Shown piece after piece: positions 14,944-21,651 of a stretch of DNA of 23,232 nt. Every line of letters begins with the position of its first letter. Positions within the stretch are counted from its first letter, which is position 1. The translations under genes were made by a program, and so were the position numbers. The stretch lies in NCBI GenBank assembly GCA_036260075.1, contig DATAAM010000211.1:1-23232 (forward strand), read 5' to 3'. Under the pieces are notes generated by a model that saw only the letters and a program-made list of their open reading frames with translations, did no database searches and had not been told where the DNA came from. Origin of the DNA: DATAAM01 sp036260075. GTDB taxonomy: Bacteria; Actinomycetota; Acidimicrobiia; Acidimicrobiales; JAHWLA01.

Positions 14944-15903
14944 GTGGTCAACATCGCCACGCTCGTGAACCTTCCCTCGCTGGAGGACGACCTGCGGCGC
15001 CTGGAGCAGGGGCTGCGGGATGCGGTGGCCTCCGACGATCCCTTCCTGGCCGAGGTGGCGGGCCACCTCATCGGGGCGGGCGGCAAGCGCCTGCGCCCGG
15101 CGCTCGCCTTGGCCGCCGCCGCCACGGGCGGGCAGCAACCAGGAGAGGCGGTGCTGCAGGGCGGCATCGCGGTCGAGCTCGTGCACCTGGGCTCTCTCTA
15201 CCACGACGACGTGATGGACGAAGCATCGAGTCGCCGGGGCGTGCAGAGCGTCAACGCCCGTTGGGGCAACCTCGTGGCCATCCTGGCCGGCGACTTCCTG
15301 CTGGCGCGGGCCTCCGAGATCGCTGCCTCGCTGGGCACGGAGGTGGCTGCCCTCCTCGCTGCCACCATCGGCCGGCTGTGCGAGGGGCAGGTGGGCGAGC
15401 TGCAGACGGCGTTCTCCGTCGAGCGCACCGAGGAGGCCTACCTGCGCTCGATCCGGGGCAAGACCGCCTCCCTCCTGGCCACCGCCTGCCGCATCGGGGC
15501 GCTCACCGGCGGCCTGGAGCGAACGGCCGTCGAGGCGCTCACCCGGTACGGCGAGGCGCTCGGCATGGTCTTCCAGATCCGCGACGACATCCTCGACGTG
15601 GTGGGCACCGACGCCGAGCTGGGCAAGCCCGCGGGCAACGACCTGGTGGAAGGCGTCTACACCCTGCCCGTCATCCGGGCGCTGGCCGATCCGGTCCTCG
15701 GGCCCGAGCTGCGCACGTTGCTGGGCAAGCCGCTCGACCAGCCCGAGCGCGACAAGGCCCGCGGCATCGTGCGCGCGTCGACGGGGGTGGCCGACTCGGT
15801 GGCGGCGGCCCGGCGCTACGCCGACGAGGCGGCGGCGGCGCTCGAGCCGCTCGGCCCGACCTCGCTCGCCTCGCTGGGCCACTCCCTGCTCGACGACCTG
15901 TAG
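14944..15903 (+). CDS. long-chain polyprenyl diphosphate synthase
   Basis: This trans-isoprenyl diphosphate synthase extends allylic diphosphates with IPP and makes the side chain of menaquinone or other long prenyl products. The 319-aa protein has the first Asp-rich motif DDVMD (88-92) and the second DDILD (214-218), with GKR (47-49) for IPP binding. The residues before the first motif (LGSLYHDD) are small at the chain-length positions, as in hepta- to decaprenyl synthases. That is a prediction, and product length cannot be read from sequence alone. I chose the GTG at 14944, which begins VNIATLVNLPSLEDDL; the frame extends to a TTG at 14875. It is divergent from clpC and its last 88 bp overlap the 3' end of the opposing hydrolase gene. 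Confidence 0.9.
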   Translation: MVNIATLVNLPSLEDDLRRLEQGLRDAVASDDPFLAEVAGHLIGAGGKRLRPALALAAAATGGQQPGEAVLQGGIAVELVHLGSLYHDDVMDEASSRRGVQSVNARWGNLVAILAGDFLLARASEIAASLGTEVAALLAATIGRLCEGQVGELQTAFSVERTEEAYLRSIRGKTASLLATACRIGALTGGLERTAVEALTRYGEALGMVFQIRDDILDVVGTDAELGKPAGNDLVEGVYTLPVIRALADPVLGPELRTLLGKPLDQPERDKARGIVRASTGVADSVAAARRYADEAAAALEPLGPTSLASLGHSLLDDL

Positions 15904-16658
15904 GGCTCGAAGAACTCCTCGATCAGAGCGGTCAGCTCGTCGGGCCGCTCGAAGCCCACGCCGTGGCCCACGCCCGGGAACGTCGTCAGCTCCACGCCCA
16001 GGCGCTGCGCGAGCCGCACGCCGTTCTCGTAGGGGATGAGCGGGTCCGTGTCGCCGTGGACGACGGCGATCGGCACGTCGACCCGGAGGAGGGCGTCGCC
16101 CGGGTCCCACTGTCGGATGGCGTCGAGCTGCCGCAGGACGCTGTCGAGCGTGATCTCGTGCTCGGCGTTGATGAGCGCCTGCTCGTGGATCACCTCCGGG
16201 TGCGCTTCGGCGAACCCCGGCCCGGCCAAGCGGGACCACAGGTTCCAGCCGATCTCGTAGCGGGTTGTGCCGACCGGGAAGACCACCGTCGGGTCGGGTG
16301 CCATCACGGCGTCCTTGCTGCTGCCCCACGTCGAGACGAGGACGGCGGCGACCACCCGCTCGGGCGCCCGTGTGATCAGCTCCTGCGAGACCATGCCGCC
16401 CATCGACACGCCAACCACGAAGAACCGCTGGTGCCCGAGCCGGGTCATCAACGCCAGCAGGTCGTCGGCCAGGTCGGTGAGCGTGAACGGCTCGGGGCTC
16501 GGGCCGGTGGCGCCGCACTCGCGGTTGTCGGGCATGACGCACGTGTAGCGGTCGGCGAAGCGCTCGGCGAGGCCCCGCCACCGCTTCCCCGGCTGCGACC
16601 ACCCCTGCACCCAGAGGACGGGCGGGCCGCTGCCGATCGACTCGTAGGCGACGTCCAT
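15816..16658 (-). CDS. alpha/beta hydrolase
   Basis: The 280-aa protein is an alpha/beta-fold hydrolase with the nucleophile elbow GVSMGG (83-88, Ser85), the acid in HGDTDPLIP (Asp205) and H232 (GVGHGVGFERP). The fold is complete by about residue 253 (EEFFEPYR). The remaining 27 or so residues form a Ser/Ala-rich tail encoded opposite the end of the prenyl synthase gene, probably an accident of stop loss. The ATG at 16658 is supported by the family N-terminus (YESIGSGPPVLWVQG). It is divergent from the LLM monooxygenase, with only 38 bp between the start codons, so the two are probably co-regulated and may act on the same substrate. The substrate is unknown; esterase, lactonase and haloperoxidase-like roles are all possible. 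Confidence 0.9.
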   Translation of the reverse strand: MDVAYESIGSGPPVLWVQGWSQPGKRWRGLAERFADRYTCVMPDNRECGATGPSPEPFTLTDLADDLLALMTRLGHQRFFVVGVSMGGMVSQELITRAPERVVAAVLVSTWGSSKDAVMAPDPTVVFPVGTTRYEIGWNLWSRLAGPGFAEAHPEVIHEQALINAEHEITLDSVLRQLDAIRQWDPGDALLRVDVPIAVVHGDTDPLIPYENGVRLAQRLGVELTTFPGVGHGVGFERPDELTALIEEFFEPYRSSSREWPSEASEVGPSGSSAAAASSA

Positions 16659-16668
16659 GGCTTGTCAG

Positions 16669-16688
16669 TGTATACGCACGAGTTTACA
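16669..16688. promoter_or_regulatory. operator-like inverted repeat in a 38-bp divergent promoter
   Basis: TGTATAC-N6-GTTTACA is a 20-bp inverted repeat matching at 6 of 7 positions per arm. It lies within the 38 bp between the hydrolase and monooxygenase start codons and overlaps both predicted -10 elements: TATACA on the minus strand (16674-16669, 10 nt before ATG) and TACAGT on the plus strand (16685-16690, 6 nt before ATG). Neither gene has a Shine-Dalgarno sequence. Size and symmetry suit a TetR- or GntR-type repressor, but no regulator gene is adjacent. Confidence 0.6.
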
Positions 16689-16696
16689 GTTGCGGC

Positions 16697-18055
16697 ATGC
16701 AGTTCGGGATCTTCTACGAGCACCAGCTTCCCCGCCCGTGGGACGACGACGCCGAGCGCCGCCTCGTCCAGGAGGCTCTGGAACAGGTGGAGCTCGCCGA
16801 TCGCCTCGGGTTCGACGTCGTCTGGGAGGTCGAGCACCACTTCCTCGAGGAGTACTCGCACTCCAGCGCTCCCGAGGTGTTCCTGGCCGCCTGCTCGCAG
16901 CGGACCACCGACATCCGCCTGGGCCACGGCATCGTGCAGACGCCGCCGCCGTTCAACCACCCGGCCCGGGTGGCAGAGCGCATCGCCATGCTCGACCTGG
17001 TGTCCAATGGGCGGGTGGAGTTCGGCACGGGGGAGTCGTCCTCGGAGGCCGAGCTGGGCGGGTTCCAGATCGACCCCACACTGAAGCGGGAGATGTGGCT
17101 GGAGGGCCTCCAGGTCGCCACACGCTGCATGACCGAGGTGCCGTTCACCGGCGTCGACGGGAAGTTCGTGCAGATGCCGCCCCGCAACGTGGTGCCCAAG
17201 CCGGTGCAGAAGCCGCACCCCCCGGTGTGGGTGGCCTGCTCGCGGCGCGACACGATCCTGCTGGCCGCCGAGAAGGGGATCGGGGCACTCACGTTCGCCT
17301 TCATCGATCCGGAGGAGGCCCGCACCTGGGTCGACGACTACTACCGCTCGCTGGAGGAGAAGGCGGTGCCGGTGGGCAAGGCCGTCAACGCCAACGTGGC
17401 CTGCGTGACGCCGTTCATGTGCGCGCCCACCGAGGACGAGGCGCTGGCCCGGGGCATCGAGGGCGCCAACTTCTTCGGCTACTCGCTGGGCCACTACTAC
17501 ATCTTCGGGCGGCACGAGCCGGGCGTCACCGACGTGTGGCAGGAGTACCAGGAGCGCCGGGCCGAGATGGGCTTCTCGCCCGACGTGGCGGCCGCCGTGG
17601 AGCAGGAGCGGCTGGGCGCCAAGCTCGCCACCGAGGACGGCGCCAAGGGTCTGCGGGGCGCGGTGGGCACGCCCGGGCAGGTTCGCGACTACGTCCGCCG
17701 GTACGAGGAGGCGGGCGTCGACCAGATCATCTTCGTGTCGCAGGCGGGTCGGAACCGCCACGAGGACATCATGGAGTCCCTCGAGCTGTTCGGCCGGGAG
17801 GTGCTGCCGGAGTTCAAGGACCGGGAGCCGGCCCGGGCCAAGGAGAAGGCGGCCCGGCTGGAACCGGTGCTGGCGGCGGCGATGGCCCGACGGGTCGACG
17901 ACGCCCCCCGTCTGCCCGAGGGCTACTCGCTGCCCGCCATCCCCCGCGCCTGGGCCGACCGGACGGGCAGCCCCGAGCTCACGGAGATGCTGGAGCAGTT
18001 CGCTCGCGACCGGGCCGCGGGCAACCGGGACGTGAACCTCGGCATCCTCGGCTGA
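16697..18055 (+). CDS. LLM-class (luciferase-like) flavin-dependent monooxygenase
   Basis: The 452-aa protein has the bacterial-luciferase TIM-barrel pattern. Visible blocks are the N-terminal strand MQFGIFYEHQLP, FDVVWEVEHHFLEEYSHSSAPEVFLAACSQRTT, LGHGIVQTPPPFNHPARVAERIAMLDLVSNGRVEFGTG, and the later KPHPPVWVACS and AGVDQIIFVSQAG. These enzymes use FMNH2 or F420 to oxidise aldehydes, ketones, alkanes or sulfonates; cofactor and substrate are not readable here. It is about 100 residues longer than classical luciferase subunits, with a charged C-terminal extension after about 375. It is divergently paired with the alpha/beta hydrolase, suggesting oxidation followed by hydrolysis in a catabolic step. 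No Shine-Dalgarno is seen, and TACAGT lies 6 nt before the ATG. Confidence 0.92.
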   Translation: MQFGIFYEHQLPRPWDDDAERRLVQEALEQVELADRLGFDVVWEVEHHFLEEYSHSSAPEVFLAACSQRTTDIRLGHGIVQTPPPFNHPARVAERIAMLDLVSNGRVEFGTGESSSEAELGGFQIDPTLKREMWLEGLQVATRCMTEVPFTGVDGKFVQMPPRNVVPKPVQKPHPPVWVACSRRDTILLAAEKGIGALTFAFIDPEEARTWVDDYYRSLEEKAVPVGKAVNANVACVTPFMCAPTEDEALARGIEGANFFGYSLGHYYIFGRHEPGVTDVWQEYQERRAEMGFSPDVAAAVEQERLGAKLATEDGAKGLRGAVGTPGQVRDYVRRYEEAGVDQIIFVSQAGRNRHEDIMESLELFGREVLPEFKDREPARAKEKAARLEPVLAAAMARRVDDAPRLPEGYSLPAIPRAWADRTGSPELTEMLEQFARDRAAGNRDVNLGILG

Positions 18056-18059
18056 ACCG

Positions 18060-18088
18060 TTGCAGCACGGAAGGCAACGAGGTATGCT
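18060..18088 (+). promoter_or_regulatory. promoter of the coiled-coil gene
   Basis: TTGCAG (18060-18065) and TATGCT (18083-18088) are separated by 17 nt, just after the LLM gene stop. Transcription would begin near 18095 and leave an 85-nt leader with hairpins. Confidence 0.5.
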
Positions 18089-18122
18089 CAGAGGACATCG
18101 CCCGGCGACCTCGGGCCGCTTC

Positions 18123-18157
18123 GGAGGCAGGCAGCACTGCCTCCCTCACCTCGGAGG
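18123..18157 (+). promoter_or_regulatory. leader with competing hairpins before the coiled-coil gene
   Basis: A perfect 8-bp hairpin GGAGGCAG/CTGCCTCC (18123-18130 with 18137-18144, 6-nt loop) shares its CCTCC with an alternative pairing to GGAGG at 18153-18157. That GGAGG is a Shine-Dalgarno 5 nt before an ATG at 18163. The two pairings exclude each other. A switch is inference; the complementarity is seen directly. Confidence 0.4.
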
Positions 18158-18162
18158 TTTGC

Positions 18163-18261
18163 ATGAGAGGAGCGGCAGCGTGGCTGTCACCGAGGCTGCA
18201 AAGCACGACCTGTACACGGGCCTGCAGGAGACGATGGGCGAAGAACGGGCGGCGACCCTGA
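18163..18261 (+). CDS. possible 32-aa out-of-frame ORF overlapping the coiled-coil start
   Basis: ATG at 18163 has a GGAGG 5 nt upstream, stronger than the site used by the next gene, and opens a 32-codon frame (MRGAAAWLSPRLQ...) ending at 18261. Its second to fourth codons contain the AGAGGAG that serves the GTG at 18180 in another frame. It may be a regulatory leader peptide that limits or couples initiation, or a chance frame. Confidence 0.3.
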   Translation: MRGAAAWLSPRLQSTTCTRACRRRWAKNGRRP

Positions 18262-18647
18262 TGGAGCTGCTGCCTCCGAGCGGGACCGACCTGGCCACCA
18301 AGCAGGACGTCGATCGTGCGATCGCGCTGCTGCGCAGCGACGTGACAGCCGAGTTCACGTCGGTGCGTGCCGAGATGGCAGCCGGGTTCAAGTCCGTGCG
18401 CACCGAGATGGCAGCCGAGTTCAAGTCCGTACGCACCGAGATGGCAGCCGAGTTCACGTCGGTGCGCTCCGAGATGGCAGCCGAGTTCACGTCGGTGCGC
18501 TCCGAGCTCAAGGCGGTGCGCACCGAGATGGACGGGCTCCGCCACGAGCTGAAGGGCTACATCGACCGAACCCTGCGCGTGCACACCATGGGGATCTTCG
18601 GGTTCTTCGGCATCTTCACGAGCCTCGCCGTCACAGCGGTCCGCTGA
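18180..18647 (+). CDS. coiled-coil membrane protein with hendecad repeats
   Basis: The 155-aa protein begins at GTG 18180, supported by AGAGGAG 7 nt upstream; the frame is open back to 18060 but without a ribosome site. Residues 57-111 are five tandem 11-residue units of the type AAEFTSVRSEM, a hendecad pattern expected to form a long right-handed coiled coil. A sixth, shortened unit follows. A transmembrane helix occupies about 135-153 (MGIFGFFGIFTSLAVTAV) at the C-terminus, so the coil would face the cytoplasm as a tail-anchored rod. The layout recalls DUF1640/CCDC90-type proteins, but a homologue search is needed to name a family. It converges with lysS, with 6 bp between the stops. Confidence 0.78.
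   Translation: MAVTEAAKHDLYTGLQETMGEERAATLMELLPPSGTDLATKQDVDRAIALLRSDVTAEFTSVRAEMAAGFKSVRTEMAAEFKSVRTEMAAEFTSVRSEMAAEFTSVRSELKAVRTEMDGLRHELKGYIDRTLRVHTMGIFGFFGIFTSLAVTAVR
18348..18512 (+). repeat. five tandem 33-bp repeats inside the coiled-coil gene
   Basis: Units begin at 18348, 18381, 18414, 18447 and 18480. They are nearly identical at the DNA level (for example units 4 and 5 share their first 27 bases), including third codon positions. This implies recent duplication or gene conversion rather than convergent protein selection. Copy number is likely to vary between strains. Confidence 0.9.
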
Positions 18648-18653
18648 TCCGGT

Positions 18654-20063
18654 CTACCCACGCTCCTGCTCGGGCCGGAGCGTGGGGAACAGCAGCACGT
18701 CGCGGATGTGGTGCACGTCGGCGAACAGCATCACCAGCCGGTCGACGCCGATGCCCAGCCCGCCCGTGGGCGGGAGGCCGTACTCCAGCGCCCGCAGGTA
18801 GTCCTCGTCGACGACCATCGCCTCTTCGTCTCCTGCCGCCTTGGCCGCCGCCTGGGCCTCGAAGGCGGCCCGCTGCACGTCGGGGTCGGTCAGCTCGGAG
18901 AAGGCGTTGGCCAGCTCGCGCCCGGCCACGATCGCCTCGAAGCGCTCCACGTACCCGGGCTTGGAGCGGTGCGGCCGGGCCAGCGGCGACACCTCCTGCG
19001 GGTAGTCGAGCACGAACACCGGCCCCCACAGTTGGTGCTCCGTCGTCTTCTCGTAGATCTCCAGCACCAGCTTGCCCGGGCCCCACCCCTCCTGGACGTG
19101 GGGCACCTCGACCTCGGAGGCGAGGCGGCGCAGGTCCTCCACCGCCATGTCGATGTCGACGGCGAGGCCCGCGTGCTCGTGCACCAGCTCGGTGAGCGTG
19201 GCCCGCCTCCACGGCGGGGCCAGGTCCAGCGCCCGCCCTTCGTAGGAGACCGACGCGGTGCCACACAGCTCGACGGCGAGGTGAGCCACCAGCTCCTCGG
19301 TGAGCCGCATCATGTCGCCGTAGTCGGCGTAGGCCTCGTACAGCTCGATCATCGTGAACTCGGGGTTGTGCCGCGGCGACAGCCCCTCGTTGCGGAAGGT
19401 GCGCCCGATCTCGAAGACCTTCTCGAAGCCGCCCACCACCAGGCGCTTGAGGTACAGCTCGGTGGCGATGCGCAGGTAGAGGTCCATGTCGAGGGCGTTG
19501 TGGTGGGTCACGAACGGCTTGGCGATGGCCCCGCCCGGGATGGGGTGGAACATCGGCGTCTCCACCTCAACGAAGCCCCGGTCCTCCAGCCACCGCCGCA
19601 TCAGGGAGACCAGCCTGCTGCGCATCGTGAAGACCTCACGGGAGCGCTCGTTGGCCCACAGGTCGACGTAGCGCTGGCGGTAGCGGGTGTCCACGTCGGT
19701 CACGCCGTGCCACTTGTCGCCGAAGCCCCGCCGGGTCTCGGCCAGCAGCACCCACTCCCGCACCTTCACCGACAGCTCGCCCCGCTTGGTGCGCACCACC
19801 TCGCCGGTGGCGCCGACCCAATCGCCCAGCGACAGGTCGGCGAACGCGTCGAAGCCCTCCGTCCACTGCGCGCCTGCGAACAGTTGGATCGAGCCGCTGG
19901 AGTCGCGCAGGTCGCCGAAGGCCAACTTGCCCTGGGAGCGCAGGAGCATCACCCGACCGGCCACCGACGCGTCGACGCCCGCCTCCGCACCGGGTTCGAG
20001 GGCGTCGAACTCGGCATGCAAGGACGCGGCGTCGCGCGTGCGGTCGAAGCGGTACGGGATCAA
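18654..20063 (-). CDS. lysS: lysyl-tRNA synthetase, class II
   Basis: LysS charges tRNA-Lys with lysine. The 469-aa protein has an OB-fold anticodon-binding domain (about 30-110, AGRVMLLRSQGKLAFGDLRD). The class II catalytic core shows PIPGGAIAKPFVTHHNALDMDLYLRIA, motif 2 (EIGRTFRNEG...RHNPEFTMIE, 218-240) and motif 3 (GGLGIGVDRLVM, 434-445). The start is TTG at 20063, overlapping the coaX stop in a TTGA; it gives MIPYRFDRTRDAASLH, matching the beginning of the conserved region. The protein therefore lacks the N-terminal extension seen in some homologues. It is the last gene of the nadB-nadC-coaX-lysS operon. Its final codons contain a perfect inverted repeat that may terminate the opposing gene. 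Confidence 0.97.
   Translation of the reverse strand: MIPYRFDRTRDAASLHAEFDALEPGAEAGVDASVAGRVMLLRSQGKLAFGDLRDSSGSIQLFAGAQWTEGFDAFADLSLGDWVGATGEVVRTKRGELSVKVREWVLLAETRRGFGDKWHGVTDVDTRYRQRYVDLWANERSREVFTMRSRLVSLMRRWLEDRGFVEVETPMFHPIPGGAIAKPFVTHHNALDMDLYLRIATELYLKRLVVGGFEKVFEIGRTFRNEGLSPRHNPEFTMIELYEAYADYGDMMRLTEELVAHLAVELCGTASVSYEGRALDLAPPWRRATLTELVHEHAGLAVDIDMAVEDLRRLASEVEVPHVQEGWGPGKLVLEIYEKTTEHQLWGPVFVLDYPQEVSPLARPHRSKPGYVERFEAIVAGRELANAFSELTDPDVQRAAFEAQAAAKAAGDEEAMVVDEDYLRALEYGLPPTGGLGIGVDRLVMLFADVHHIRDVLLFPTLRPEQERG
18657..18686 (+). terminator. hairpin terminator of the coiled-coil gene inside the lysS 3' end
   Basis: A perfect 10-bp stem CCCACGCTCC/GGAGCGTGGG with a 10-nt loop begins 10 nt after the coiled-coil stop and lies within the last codons of lysS on the other strand. 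The encoded TLRPE is conserved in LysS, so part of the symmetry could be coincidental, but the position suits termination. Confidence 0.5.
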
Positions 20064-20824
20064 CGGTTGCGCTCGAAGACGACACGGAGGCCGTGGAGGG
20101 TGATCCACGGCTCGTAGTGCTGGATGCTGTCCGTCAGCGGCGCGATGAGTCCACTCCAACCGCCGGTGGCGATCACCGTGCACTCCCCCAGCTCCCCCTC
20201 GATTCGGCGCACGATGGCCTCCACCGAGCCCGTGAAGCCGTACACCGCACCCGACTGGATCGACTCGACGGTGTTCTTGCCGATCACGTTGCGCGGTTCG
20301 ATGAGCTCCACCCGGCGCAGTGCCGCGGCCCGGCCGAACAGGGCGTCCATGCTGATGCCGATGCCGGGGAGGATGGCCCCGCCCAGGTACTCGCCCTGGG
20401 CGGACACGCAGTCGAACGTGGTGGCCGTGCCGAAGTCGACGCAGATCGTGGGCCCGCCGTAGAGCTCGTAGGCACCGATCGAGTTGGCGACGCGGTCGGG
20501 GCCGAGCTCCTTGGGGTTGTCGATGAGGATGGGCATGCCGGTGCGCACGCCCGTCTCCAGCACCACCGTGGGCACGTCGAACCACCGACTCGTCATCTCC
20601 CGCAAGGTGGCGGTGAGCGAGGGCACGGTGGACGAGATCGAGATGCCGGTCACGGTCTCCTCGAAGGCATAGCCCTCCAAGCCGAGCAGGTCGGAGACGA
20701 GCAGGGCGTGCTCGTCGGACGTTCGCTCGGCGTTGGTCGACACCCGCCAGTGCGAGACGAGGTCGGCGCCGTCGAACAGGCCGAGGACGGTCTCCGTGTT
20801 GCCGGTGTCGATGGTCAGCAACAT
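20060..20824 (-). CDS. coaX: type III pantothenate kinase
   Basis: CoaX phosphorylates pantothenate, the first step from vitamin B5 to coenzyme A. The 254-aa protein has the ASKHA phosphate motif DTGNTETVLG (6-15). GPDRVANSIGAYELY (108-122) carries the catalytic Asp110, and CVDFGTATTFD (128-138) is the second nucleotide motif. GGAILPGIGISMDALF (148-163) is also typical. The ATG at 20824 overlaps the nadC stop by one base (TGATG) and the stop overlaps the lysS start by 4 nt, so the four genes are tightly coupled. Linking CoA to NAD synthesis in one operon is common in actinomycetes. Confidence 0.97.
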   Translation of the reverse strand: MLLTIDTGNTETVLGLFDGADLVSHWRVSTNAERTSDEHALLVSDLLGLEGYAFEETVTGISISSTVPSLTATLREMTSRWFDVPTVVLETGVRTGMPILIDNPKELGPDRVANSIGAYELYGGPTICVDFGTATTFDCVSAQGEYLGGAILPGIGISMDALFGRAAALRRVELIEPRNVIGKNTVESIQSGAVYGFTGSVEAIVRRIEGELGECTVIATGGWSGLIAPLTDSIQHYEPWITLHGLRVVFERNR

Positions 20825-21651
20825 CAGAGGTCGAGGCCGATGTCGAGGACGGGGGCCGAGTGGGTGATCGCCCCCACGGCGATGTAGTCGACGTCGCGGT
20901 GCTCGGCCACGTTGTCGAGGGTGATGCCGCCCGACACCTCGACCGGCACCCGGCCGCCGATCAGCGCCAGCGCCTCTACCTTCTGATCCGTAGTCAGATG
21001 CTCCAGGAGGATCATGTCGGCGCCCGCTTCGAGCGCCTCCCCGACCTGCTCGAGCGTCTCGCACTCCACCTCGACCGTGCGGCCCGGCCAGCGCTCGTGC
21101 GCCTGCTTCACGGCGGCGGCGATGCCGACCCCGGCCAGGTGGTTGTCCTTGACGAGGATGCCGTCGCTGAGGTTGGCCCGGTGGTTGACGCCGCCGCCCG
21201 CCCGCACGGCGGCCTTCTCCAGGGCGCGCAGGCCAGCGGTGGTCTTGCGGGTGTCGCGGATGCGGGCGGGGGCCGCGGCGTCGGCGAAGCGGCGGGTGAG
21301 CGTGGCGATGCCGGACAGCCGGCACAGCAGGTTGAGGGCCGTGCGCTCGGCTGTGAGGATGCCGCGCAGCGGGCCGTCGACGCGGCCGATCACGGCGCCG
21401 GCCTCCACCGTGTCACCGTCGTCGAGCAGCCACTCGGCACGAATGAGTTTGTCGACCTGGCGCAGCGCTTCGACGGCGCAGAGGCGGCCGGCGAGCACCC
21501 CTGCCTCGCGGGCCACGAAGGCGGCCCGGACGGTGGCGTCGGGCGGCACGAGGGAGGCGGTGAGGTCGCCCAAGGGGAGCACGTCCTCGGCCAGGGCGCG
21601 GGCCACCACGTCGCGGACCGCTTCGATCGGCGGGTGCACGTCGTCGTTCAC
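20824..21651 (-). CDS. nadC: nicotinate-nucleotide pyrophosphorylase (quinolinate phosphoribosyltransferase)
   Basis: NadC condenses quinolinate with PRPP to give nicotinate mononucleotide in de novo NAD synthesis. The 275-aa protein shows the N-terminal EDVLPLGDLTASLVP and the active-site block DTRKTTAGLRALEKAAVRAGGG (133-154), with NHRANLSDGILVKDNHL following. EVSGGITLDNV lies near the end. The position usually occupied by LDN in this family reads LLEHLT (215-220), an Asp-Asn to Glu-His change near the active site. The start is GTG at 21651, overlapping the nadB stop in a GTGA, which gives the normal length; the frame is open far upstream within nadB but that is a shadow. Confidence 0.95.
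   Translation of the reverse strand: MNDDVHPPIEAVRDVVARALAEDVLPLGDLTASLVPPDATVRAAFVAREAGVLAGRLCAVEALRQVDKLIRAEWLLDDGDTVEAGAVIGRVDGPLRGILTAERTALNLLCRLSGIATLTRRFADAAAPARIRDTRKTTAGLRALEKAAVRAGGGVNHRANLSDGILVKDNHLAGVGIAAAVKQAHERWPGRTVEVECETLEQVGEALEAGADMILLEHLTTDQKVEALALIGGRVPVEVSGGITLDNVAEHRDVDYIAVGAITHSAPVLDIGLDL

Noticed and set aside
18060..18179. A longer coiled-coil protein starting at 18060
   Set aside because: The upstream frame lacks a ribosome site and an evident ATG, GTG or TTG of quality other than at the very promoter, while the GTG at 18180 has AGAGGAG 7 nt upstream.
18348..18512. 33-bp tandem repeats as a possible CRISPR array
   Set aside because: The repeats are directly adjacent without spacers, stay in frame, and encode a regular 11-residue protein repeat. 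No cas genes are near.
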